NCBI GenBank assembly: GCA_011799875.1
Contig: JAAAXO010000130.1
Coordinates: 1-64,000, forward strand
Source of the DNA: Thinopyrum elongatum
Lineage: Eukaryota; Streptophyta; Magnoliopsida; Poales; Poaceae
Direction: 5' to 3'
Length of the DNA: 64,000 nucleotides
Part shown: one piece after another, positions 12,701-23,297 of the stretch
Layout of the letters: each line of letters opens with the position of its first letter
How positions within the stretch are numbered: the first letter of the stretch is position 1
Position numbers and translations under genes: made by a program
Notes under the pieces: generated by a model
The model's database searches: none
What the model was told of the DNA's origin: nothing
What the model saw: only the letters and a program-made list of their open reading frames with translations

Positions 12701-14489
12701 AGTTGTACAGAATTTTTATCAAATTGCCATGGTCTACCAATATAAACGACATGCTTGCATGGGTACCACATCACAATTAACATAATCACACTATGTGAGA
12801 GATACTAATGCACACGAACAGTACGTTGTTACCTTAACCTTGCCCTGTGTTGAACCATTGATATAGTAAGGATGTGGATGTGGTCGTGTGGTGAGAATAG
12901 CTTCTCCACCCTCCATCGATCCAAGTTGTTGCAGCTCCCTCCATCTATGATGACGCGAACAGAACGTTCCTTCACACTCCTTTGTATGGAACAAATTATG
13001 CCTCTGATTTTTGCTCAGCTTGTGTGACCTGCACACCTCAAACACGTTGAGCAACTAAACATTCATCCTGTCAGCGTCTTCAGGAGCCATTATTGCGTCT
13101 CATATCAGAATCATCTCCCACCGTGTTCTTCACTTGTTAATAAGAGCCAAAGTCTCCTCATCATAGTCACTACGGACTCATACCCACCATCCTCAGTAGC
13201 AATCATAACACGCGGAGATTGGCATTCTCTCGCATAATGACCTCTTCCCTTACACCGACGACAAATAATATCATGGTGTGCCCTGTTGATGCCATAGATG
13301 AAGAAGAGCTCTGGGCAGGCCCAGAAGGTGTACTCTTGGCAGATGGTGGTGGTGGTGCCTGTTTTCTTGTATCTCTGGTTGAATTGGCGGCTGAAGTCAG
13401 TGGTGCCGCAGATAGGACGTGTGGGAGTAGAGGAGGCATGGGGTCCAGGATAAGATCGCCCTGCAGAAAAATTAGTTCGCGCCAATGCCTGTCGATCCGG
13501 CACTCTCACGTTCAGCTTTACCAAGCAATGGAATAAACGAGTGATATTATTATACTCCTATACTCTAGAATGGTCTGAATCCTCCTATTTAATCCACCCA
13601 TGAAAGTGCAAGCATAGCTTCATTCTCCTCAACAATACCACATCTTAATCATGCCAGTTTGTAATTCCTGATAATATTCTTCTACAGAATTTTTTCCTTG
13701 TCTTAAGCGCTGCAATTTTTGAAGTAATTCACGTTGATAATATGGTGGAACCCACGAGTACGCATAGCAGTTTTCAAAGCAGCCCACGTAGCTGGAATAG
13801 ATTAATCTACAATGTCAGACCACCATACACATGCAAAACTAGTGAAGACAAACAGCAGCAGCACACACGTCGTTCCCTCGGGATATTGTAAACATGTAAA
13901 ACGTTGTTCAGTTTCTAAACTCCCAAGTAAGATATATATCAGGAAATATCTACCTCATGGTGGAATATTTCAATTTTATTTAGGAAGATGGTCCATGATC
14001 TCGTACCTGAGTGGTTGCAGACCTTACCATTGCGATTATTTGCATGTGGACGTACCTGTGCTGTGGTTGCACGTAGTTATGATTTTGATCAACCTCATCC
14101 TCATATCGCCGGTATCCCTCCCTCCCCTGGCACCAGCAGCACAGGACCAGGAGCCAAAGAACCATAACAGAGGTATCAGCAGCACCAGAATTTTGCCATC
14201 CTCAAGGACCAAGCTTCTCGGCGTCCGACTGATTTGGAAGGGGGCGTTGTTGTTGTCGTGGCAGAGTGCGACATTTGCAGCCGGTGGTGGTTGGGAAGCA
14301 CGCGTGATCATTCATAAACTTGTTATCCAGCTTTGTCTCGAACGTCTTCCCATGCCTCTATCTTCTCCATGCCTCTTCAAATTTTTAGCACATCTCCCAC
14401 CTGGCCACTCATCATTTGCTGAAATTTATCATGCAACTCCTTGTTCGTCATGTTCTCCCAGTCAATCTCTCGGCTTGTGATCCTGCCAT
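9780..14489 (-). pseudogene. CRW gag-pol of element A, broken by indels
   Basis: On the minus strand the frame would start at 14489 and run through gag, CCHC knuckle (about 13226-13268), protease, RT, RNase H and integrase to the polypurine tract at 9780. Every segment can be aligned by eye with the clean copies in C (16656-22682), J (44672-46636) and H (54722-57446), so the gene order is complete. No open stretch longer than about 140 codons survives. The damage is almost entirely single-base insertions and deletions, often at homopolymers. That argues for sequence error more than for age, because an aged centromeric element would show mainly C-to-T changes. The true state of the gene cannot be judged from this sequence. 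Confidence 0.82.
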
Positions 14490-15629
14490 GGTTAGCAGCA
14501 ATAAACACACAAGAATATGATTCCTACAGACTACTAGAAAATGGTGTGGTGTGGTGTGGTGTCACAAATCCGTCAACGCAATCTTCAAATTCTTACCAGT
14601 TCTTACCCAGCAGCAGGTGGTGATCCGCAACTTTGTATCAAAACTCTCAGAGCTTGGACAGATCGTTGCCAGGTGGTGTCAAACGCACGATGTAGATGTA
14701 TGTGGAGCTGGGAAGCTTTGATATGGTAGCAAAAAGGGTCACACTAATCAATTCAGAATGCAATGTTGAATAAACTCTCAACGACGGTACTGTGCTGGAT
14801 CCTAGGCTAGACCGTGCTAGAGACGCGAGCCTAGAACACTAACAAAATCACGGCGCTGCACTAAACAAGGGAGGAGCACACTCTGAATTTTTTTTTTTTT
14901 TGCACTTTTTTTTTTTCCCCTCTTTTTTCCTCTTTTTTTTTTTTTTTTTTTTTTGCTCGGCAACAATTTTTTTTTTCGAAAAAGTCTACAATGGTCTAAA
15001 AACTGCCTACCAGAAATTTTTTTTTTTTTTGAACTGGAACTATTTTTCTTCTGCGGGTAGCACAAAAATTGGGGATCCGACTTGTTCACGACTCGTAGTA
15101 TCGCGTGATCTGGACTCTAAAATAAGGATAAAAATACTGGACTCGGACTAGGACTGGTGGCAGAGATGAAATGGTGGAACTTTGGTGGAACTCGGACTGG
15201 TGATGGTATATGACGGTAGTATATGTGGGCTCGGATTGGTGGTGGTATATGGACTCGGATTGGTGGTGGTATATGGACTCGGATCGGTGGTGGTATATGG
15301 ACTCAGAGAAATAGCAGATAAGCTGTGGTGGTATACGGTATGGGCGATGATGATGGTGCGGCGGCGGCGTGACAACTTGTGAACAGAACTCGAAACTCTA
15401 AAGAACTAGACGCTAAGACCAGCAACTTGACACGACGATGCAACCGCAAATTCAACAAAGCAAAAACCCTAAAAAGATTATGCAAAGGCTCAGATTGGTT
15501 CGGATATGATGAACTAACCCTAAATTTTTTTTTTGGCTTTTTCCTGGACTGTAGGTATGAAAAACAGACTCGATCTAAACTACGAAAAACTGTAAATCTC
15601 ACCGAGCAACCTGGGAATCTGATACCACT
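14490..15629 (-). other. 5' leader of element A with poly-T tracts, 24-bp repeats and primer site
   Basis: The leader contains long T runs (14888-15030), the 24-bp repeat block (about 15180-15310), a small local duplication of GGTGGAACT around 15170-15190 and the complement of the primer site at about 15609-15627. The sequence becomes clean from roughly 15200 onward. Confidence 0.78.
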
Positions 15630-16551
15630 TGATAGAGGCGAGGGTGTCCCGATCTTTCGATGAGATGATAGCTATCGTTTTTGGTGGAGTAGACTTTGAC
15701 GATCCGACTACGAACGTGCGAGGACGTCGCGCCTTAGCAATCGCTAAACCAACTCCGAGAGGTTATTGACCACGCCGGAGCACAATCAACCTGACCACGA
15801 GGGTCTATCTCCTGCAAGCAAACGAAGAACAAGCAAGAAACTAAGATTTGCAATCTGGATATTGCGAATATAAGATGAAAGCTTTATTGATCAAGGTGGG
15901 GTTCTGTGACGTCTTGGTCTGGTCGTTGAACACAAACGAAGTACGCGAAGTTGCAGCTATGGCGAACTTTTAATCTAAACAAAACCCAAGTTCTAAACGG
16001 TGCCCTAAGGGCTGTATATATGGAGGAAGAGGAGGGGATTTCGTGGCCCTTGAAGGAGGGGTCCGAAACCAACCCTATCTCTTGTTTCCCCACACATACG
16101 GACTCTAAAAACAGCCTATACTCAAGTATTTCGAAATTACATGGGCCTGGCCCAATAATAAGGTGACGCAGCACCTATAATAGCCTTTGGACGAAATTTA
16201 TGAAGTGACATCTTGTATATTTCGTCCAAGGCTTCCTGCACTCATTATGGTGGCTTCAAAGTCCTGAAATCATCACTTGTAACTCCGTTCTTGTTCCCCT
16301 TGTGCATGCCATCATCTCCATGCTTGAACTTGCTCCAAGGTTCCTCTTTCTTGTCCAAGCTAGGCCCTTCATTTGTAAGCAAAACAAATGTATCCAATTT
16401 AGGCAGCATCATATTCTCATGAACTTTAGAATCATTACCAAGAAACGAAAGTACCTGATATTTTAATTGGCGTGCGCGAGCTCTAGTAATTGGTCCAGTA
16501 TGTATAGAAGCAGGGGTTGTGGGTGTAACAATGGTATTGATGTCCTCATCA
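15630..16551 (-). repeat. 5' LTR of element A (922 bp, clean)
   Basis: Begins TGATAGAGGCG next to the primer site and ends CCTCATCA. Its 922 bp equal the length of six other clean CRW LTRs in the window. On the minus strand it contains a CATATATA TATA-like box and AATAAA. The right flank GGTAA belongs to the leader of element C. Confidence 0.9.
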
Positions 16552-16655
16552 GGTAAGCATTTGAGATTCACTTGACGGTTTTGTGATACACCACCACCAC
16601 CACTTCGTAGTAGTCTGTAGGATCATATTCTTGTGTGTTTCTATTGCTGCTAACC

Positions 16656-19600
16656 ATGGCAGGATCACAAGCCGATGAGACTGATTGGGGGAACATGACG
16701 AACAAACAACTACATGATAAATTTCAGCAAATGATGAGTGGACAGGTGCAAGATGTGCTAAACAGATTTGAAGAGGCCATGGAGAAGATAGATGGAATTG
16801 AGAAGACGTTCGAAACAAAGCTCGATAACAAGTTTAATGAATTGCTCGCGCGTCTTCCACAACCACCGCCGGCTGCACCTGTCGCACCTCTACAACAACA
16901 ACAACGTCGCCTTCCAAATCAAGTGGGACGAGCACAGCGCGTTCCCCTTGAGCCTGGTCAAACTTCTGGTGCCGCTGCCCCTACTGTTGATACTTCTATG
17001 GCTCCTGTTGCCGCTGAGGAGGACGATTATGCGGGCGATTACGAGGATGAGGTTGATCAAAATCAGAACTACGTACCAGCACCAGGTCGTCCACATGCCA
17101 ATAATCGCAATGGTAGGGCTGCATTACCAGCTCAGGTACGAGATCATGACCATCTTCCTAAACTGAAATTGAATATTCCACCATTTCAGGGTAGATATGT
17201 TCCTGATATATATCTTACTTGGGAGTTAGAAACTGAACAACGTTTTACATGTTTACAATATCCCGAGGAGAGACGTGTTGCTGCTGCTGTTTGTGCTTTT
17301 ACTAGTTTTGCATGTGTATGGTGGTCTGAACATTGTAGATTATATCCTATTCCAGCTACGTGGGCTGCTTTGAAAACTGCTATGCGTACTCGTTGGGTTC
17401 CACCATATTATCAACGTGAATTACTTCAAAAATTGCAGCGCTTAAGACAAGGAAAAAATTCTGTAGAAGAATATTATCTGGAATTACAAACTGGCCTGAT
17501 TAGATGTGGTATTATTGAGGAGAATGAAGCTATGCTTGCACGTTTCATGGGTGGATTAAATAGAGAGATTCAGACCATTCTAGAGTATAAGGAGTATAAT
17601 AATATCACTCGTTTATTCCATCTTGCTTGTAAAGCTGAACGTGAAGTGCAGGATCGACAGGCATTGGCACGAACTAATTTTTCTGCAGGTCGATCTTCAT
17701 CATGGACACCGCGTGCCTCCTCTACTCCCACACGTCCTACTGCAGCACCACTGACTTCAGCCGCCAACTCCAACCGAGATACAAGAAAACAGGCACCACC
17801 ACCACCATCTGCCAAGAGTACACCTTCTGGGCCTGCCCAGAGCTCTTCTTCATCTATGGCATCAACAGGGCACACACATGATATTATTTGTCGTCGTTGT
17901 AAGGGAAGAGGTCATTATGCCAGAGAATGCCAATCTCCGCGTGTTATGATTGCTACTGAGGATGGTGGGTATGAGTCCGCTAGTGACTACGATGAGGAGA
18001 CTTTGGCTCTTATTACAAGTGAAGAACACGGTGGAGATGATTCTGATCATGAGACGCAATACATGGCTCCTGAAGACGCTGACAGGTATGAATGTTTAGT
18101 TGCTCAACAAGTTTTGAGTGTGCAGGTCACACAAGCTGAGCAAAATCAGAGGCATAATTTGTTCCATACAAAGGGAGTTGTGAAGGAACATTCTGTTCGC
18201 GTCATCATAGATGGAGGGAGCTGCAACAACTTGGCTAGCATGGAGATGGTGGAGAAGCTATTTCTCACCACAAGACCACATCCACATCCTTACTATATCC
18301 AATGGTTCAACAACAGCGGCAAGGTTAAGGTAAGACGTACTGTTCATGTGCATTTTAGTATCTCTACATATGCTGATTATGTTGATTGTGATGTGGTACC
18401 CATGCAAGCATGTTCCTTATTACTTGGTAGACCATGGCAATTTGATAAAAATTCTGTACACCATGGTAGAAACAATCAGTATACTCTTGTTCATAAGGAT
18501 AAACATATTACTTTGCTTCCTATGACTCCTGATTCTATTTTGAAAGATGATATTAATAGAGCTAGTAAAGCAAAACAGGAGAAAAATAAGAGTGAAAATC
18601 AGATTGTGGCAAAAGAATTTGAGCAACAAATGAAGCCTAATAATAAAACATCTAGTGTTGCTTCTGAAATTAAATTGAAAAATGCGTGTTTACTTGCCAC
18701 CAAATCTGATATTGATGAGCTAGATTTAAGCAAATCTGTTTGCTATGCTTTTGTGTGCAAAGAGGCATTATTTTCATTCGAGGACGTGCCTTCCTCTTTG
18801 CCTCCTGCTGTCACTAACATTTTGCAGGAGTTCGCTGACGTCTTTCCACAAGACGTGCCACCGGGATTACCACCTATTCGCGGGATTGAGCATCAGATTG
18901 ACTTAATTCCCGGTGCTTCCTTGCCAAACCGTGCGCCATACCGTACAAATCCAGAGGAGACGAAGGAGATTATGCGTCAAGTACAGGAGCTGCTCGACAA
19001 AGGTTATATACGCGAATCTCTTAGTCCTTGTGCTGTTCCTATTATACTAGTGCCAAAAAAGGATGGTACGTCGCGTATGTGTGTTGATTGTAGAGGCATT
19101 AATAATATTACTATTCGTTATCGTCATCCTATTCCTAGGCTAGATGATATGCTTGATGAATTGAGTGGCTCTACAATATTCTCCAAAGTTGATTTGCGTA
19201 GTGGATACAATCAAATTCGTATGAAATTGGGAGATGAATGGAAAACAGCATTTAAAACTAAGTTCGGTTTATATGAGTGGTTAGTCATGCCTTTTGGGTT
19301 AGCTAATGCACCTAGTACTTTCATGAGATTAATGAACGACGTTTTACGTGCTTTCATTGGACGATTTGTGGTAGTTTACTTTGATGATATATTGATTTAT
19401 AGCAGATCTTTGGAGGAACATTTGGAACATGTACGTGCTGTTTTTATTGCTCTACGTGATGCACGTTTGTTTGGTAACCTGGGGAAGTGCACCTTTTGCA
19501 CCGACCGAGTATCTTTTCTTGGCTATGTTGTTACTCCACAGGGAATTGAAGTTGATAAAGCCAAGATTGATGCTATTGAGAGTTGGCCGCAGCCCAAAAC

Positions 19601-22600
19601 GGTCACACAAGTGAGGAGTTTCCTTGGCCTCGCTGGTTTCTATAGGCGTTTTGTGAGAGATTTCAGTACCATTGCTGCACCTCTCAATGAGCTTACAAAG
19701 AAGGATGTGCCTTTTGTTTGGGGTACCGCACAGGAAGAAGCCTTCATGGTGTTGAAAGGTAAGTTAACACATGCTCCTTTACTCCAACTTCCTGATTCTA
19801 ATAAGACTTTTGAGCTTGAATGTGATGCTAGTGGAATTGGATTAGGAGGTGTGTTATTACAAGATGGCAAACCTGTTGCATACTTTTCTGAAAAATTGAG
19901 TGGGCCTAGTCTGAATTACTCTACTTATGATAAGGAATTATATGCTCTTGTTCGGACTTTGGAAACATGGCAACATTATTTATGGCCCAAAGAATTTGTT
20001 ATTCATTCTGATCATGAATCTTTGAAACATATTAAAAGTCAAGCCAAACTGAACCGTAGACATGCTAAATGGGTTGAATTCATTGAGACTTTCCCTTGTG
20101 TCATTAAACACAAGAAGGGTAAAGAAAATGTTATTGCTGATGCTTTGTCGCGTCGTTATACTATGCTTTCACAACTTGACTTTAAAATATTTTGTTTGGA
20201 GACCATCAAAGATCAATATGTGCATGATGCTGAATTTAAAGATGTATTGCAGAATTGTAAAGAAGGGAGAACATGGAACAAGTTCATCGTTAACGATGGA
20301 TTTGTTTTTCGTGTGATAGAGGCGAGGTTGTCCCGATCTTTCGATGAGATGATATCTATCGTTTTTGGTGGAGTAGACTTTGACGATCCGACTACGAACG
20401 TGCGAGGACGTCGCGCCTTAGCAATCGCTAAACCAACTCCGAGAGGTTATTGACCACGCCGGAGCACAATCAACCTGACCCCGAGGGTCTATCTCCTGCA
20501 AGCAAACGAAGAACAAGCAAGAAACTAAGATTTGCAATCTGGATATTGCGAATATAAGATGAAAGCTTTATTGATCGAGGTGGGGTTCTGTGACGTCTTG
20601 GTCTGGTTGTTGAACACAAACGAAGTACGCGAAGTTGCAGCTATGGCGAACTTTTAATCTAAACAAAACCCAAAGTCTAAACGGTACCCTAAGGGCTGTA
20701 TATATGGAGGAAGAGGAGGGGATTTCGTGGCCCTTGAAGAAGGGGTCCGAAACCAACCCTATCTCTTGTTTCCCCACACATACGGACTCTAAAAACAGCC
20801 TATACTCAAGTATTTCGAAATTACATGGGCCTGGCCCAATAATAAGGTGACGCAGCACCTATAATAGCCTCTGGACGAAATTTATGAAGTGACATCTTGT
20901 ATATTTCGTCCAAGGCTTCCTGCACTCATTATGGTGGCTTCAAAGTCCTGAAATCATCACTTATAACTCCGTTCTTGTTCCCCTTGTGCATGCCATCATC
21001 TCCATGCTTGAACTTGCTCCAAAGTTCCTCTTTCTTGTCCAAGCTAGGCCCTTCATTTGTAAGCAAAACAAATGTATCCAATTTAGGCAGCATCATATTC
21101 TCATGAACTTTAGAATCATTACCAAGAAACGAAAGTACCTGATATTTTAATTGGCGTGCGCGAGCTCTAGTAATTGGTCCAGTATGTATAGAAGCAGGGG
21201 CTGTGGGTGTAACAATGGTATTGATGTCCTCATCATCGTGCTAACAAGCTATGCATTCCAGCTAGCTCTGTTCGTCTTTTGTTGTTGCAGGAGGCGCATG
21301 GAGGAGGATTAATGGGACACTTTGGCGTAAAGAAGACGGAGGATGTACTTGCTACACATTTCTTTTGGCCAAAGATGAGACGGGATGTTGAGTGCTTTGT
21401 TGCTCGCTGCACTACAAGTCAAAAAGCTAAGTCACGACTCAATCCTCATGGTTTATATATGCCTTTGCCTGTACCTAGTGTTCCATGGGAGGATATATCT
21501 ATGGACTTTGTTTTGGGTTTACCACGAACAAAGAAGGGGAGGGATAGCATATTTGTTGTCGTGGATAGGTTCCCGAAAATGGCACACTTCATACCATGTC
21601 ATAAAACCGATGATGCTGCTAATGTTGCTGATTTGTTCTTTCGTGAAATTATTCGCTTGCATGGTGTACCAAATACTATTGTTTCAGATCGTGATACTAA
21701 ATTTCTTAGCCACTTTTGGAGATGTTTATGGGCTAAGTTGGGGACTAAACTGCTTTTTAGTACTACTTGTCACCCCCAAACTGATGGACAAACTGAAGTA
21801 GTCAATAGAACATTGTCTACTATGCTTAGGGCTGTTTTGAAGAATAATAAGAAAATGTGGGAAGAATGCCTGCCTCATATTGAATTTGCTTATAATCGTT
21901 CCTTGCATTCTACTACTAAGATGTGCCCTTCTGAAATTGTGTATGGTTTCCTACCTCGTGCACCCATTGATTTGTTGCCTCTTCCATCTTCGGAGAAGGT
22001 TAATTTTGATGCTAAACAACGTGCTGAATTGATCTTAAAAATGCATGAGTTAACTAAGGAAAATATTGAGCGCATGAATGCTAAATGTAAACTTGCTGGA
22101 GATAAGGGTAGAAAACATGTTGTCTTTGCACCTGGAGATCTTGTTTGGTTACATTTGCGTAAGGATACGTTTTCGGATTTGCGCAAGTCAAAACTAATGC
22201 CACGTGCTGATGGTCCTTTTAAGGTGTTAGAGAAAATAAATGATAATGCATACAAACTTGAGCTGCCTGCAGATTTTGGGGTTAGTCCCACTTTTAACAT
22301 TGCAGATTTGAAGCCTTATTTGGGTGAGGAAAATGAGCTTCCGTCGAGGACGACTTCATTTCAAGAAGGGGAGGATGATGAGGACATCAATACCGTTGTT
22401 ACACCCACAGCTCCTACTGCTACATATACTGGACCAATTACTAGAGCTCGCGCACGCCAATTAAATTATCAGGTACTTTCGTTTCTTGGTAATGATTCTA
22501 ATGTTCATGAGAATATGATGCTTCCTAAATTGGATACATTTGTATTGATTACTAATGAAGGGCCTAGCATGGACAAGAGGGATGAACACTGGAGCAGGAT

Positions 22601-22682
22601 CAAGCATGGAGATGAAGGTGTGCGTGAAGGGATCCAGAATGGCGTTTCTAGTGCATATTTAAGCACTTTGAAGCCTCCGTGA
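16656..22682 (+). pseudogene. CRW gag-pol polyprotein, split by an LTR insertion
   Basis: The start at 16656 (MAGSQADE) follows the leader seen in other copies. Landmarks: capsid core [13 protein letters not shown] knuckle CX2CX4HX4C at 17889-17930 (residues 412-425); protease DGGS at residue 519 (18210); RT catalytic YFDD at 19377-19388 (residues 908-911); RNase H DASG at residue 1057 and SDHES near 1119. After the inserted LTR come the integrase zinc domain, DD35E core (Asp 21504, Asp 21687, Glu 21795) and the GPFKVLEK module. The frame then crosses the polypurine tract into the 3' LTR and stops at 22682. Without the insertion it would be about 1699 residues with no other break. The second zinc-domain CX2C reads CTTS (21408-21419) where other copies have CTTC. 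The LTR plus its 5-bp duplication is 927 bp, so frame is kept, but the LTR brings stops. Confidence 0.88.
20314..21235 (-). repeat. Solo CRW LTR inserted in pol of element C
   Basis: A complete 922-bp LTR in minus orientation (TGATAGAGGCG...CCTCATCA) is flanked by identical 5-bp copies TCGTG at 20309-20313 and 21236-21240. The coding sequence of C resumes exactly after the second copy. This is the signature of insertion of a full element followed by LTR-LTR recombination to a solo LTR. Confidence 0.95.
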
Positions 22683-23297
22683 TGACCTACAAGGACATGG
22701 ACGAAATATACAAGATGCCCCTTCATAAATTTCGTCCATAGCTTATTTTAGGTGCTACGCCACCTTATTTTTGGGCCAGGCCCATGTAATTTCTAAGTAC
22801 TTGAGTATAGGCTGTTTTTAGAGTCCGTATGTGTGGGTAAACAAGAGATAGGGTTGGTTTCGGACCCCTCCTTCAAGGGCCACGAAATCCCCCCCTCTTC
22901 CTCCATATATACAGCCCTTAGGGCACCGTTTAGACTTTGGGTTTTGTTTAGATTAAAAGTTCGCCATAGCTGCAACTTCGCGTACTTCGTTTGTGTTCAA
23001 CGACCAGACCAAGACGTCACAGAACCCCACCTTGATCAATATAGCTTTCATCTTATATTCGCAATATCCAGATTGCAAATCTTAGTTTCTTGCTTGTTCT
23101 TCGTTTGCTTGCAGGAGATAGACCCTCGTGGTCTGGTTGATTGTGCTCCGGCGTGGTCAATAACCTCTCGGAGTTGGTTTAGCGATTGCTAAGGCGCGAC
23201 GTCCTCGCACGTTCGTAGTCGGATCGTCAAAGTCTACTCCACCAAAAACGATAGCTATCATCTCATCGAAAGATCGGGACACCCTCGCCTCTATCAC
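22376..23297 (+). repeat. 3' LTR of element C, with polypurine tract just upstream
   Basis: The polypurine tract AAGAAGGGGAGGA occupies about 22363-22375 and the LTR starts with TGATGAGGACATC at 22376. The first 307 bp encode the polyprotein tail ending at 22682. The LTR ends CTCTATCA at 23297 and is 922 bp long. The tail ends in STLKPP in place of the DDFRTLKPP of the other copies. Confidence 0.93.

Larger units (their letters stand above)
8872..16551 (-). mobile_element. Full-length minus-strand CRW/Cereba-like retrotransposon A
   Basis: From right to left there is a 5' LTR (15630-16551), primer site, leader, gag, PR, RT, RNase H, integrase, polypurine tract and 3' LTR (8872-9779), about 7.7 kb in all. 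The two flanks are TCTTG on the left (in a plus gag) and GGTAA on the right (in a plus leader), so target duplications do not match. Either one flank was replaced by recombination or the assembly joined two copies. Most of the interior is indel-rich; the 5' LTR is clean. Confidence 0.8.
16552..23297 (+). mobile_element. CRW/Cereba-like element C, 5'-truncated, coding-complete, split by a solo LTR
   Basis: The element lacks its 5' LTR, primer site and most of the leader: it starts at 16552, about 104 bp before gag, at the segment equivalent to GGTAAGAATTTGAG in other copies. It then has the whole gag-pol frame, polypurine tract and a 922-bp 3' LTR. A solo LTR in the opposite orientation sits in pol. 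Right flank is CTCCA in satellite DNA. The LTR-encoded tail and LTR body differ more from the other copies than these do from each other, so C is an older or different subfamily member. Confidence 0.85.

Noticed and set aside
8872..16551. Target duplication for element A
   Set aside because: TCTTG and GGTAA do not match, and the two flanks are different parts of CRW (gag knuckle and leader). I do not claim a clean insertion.
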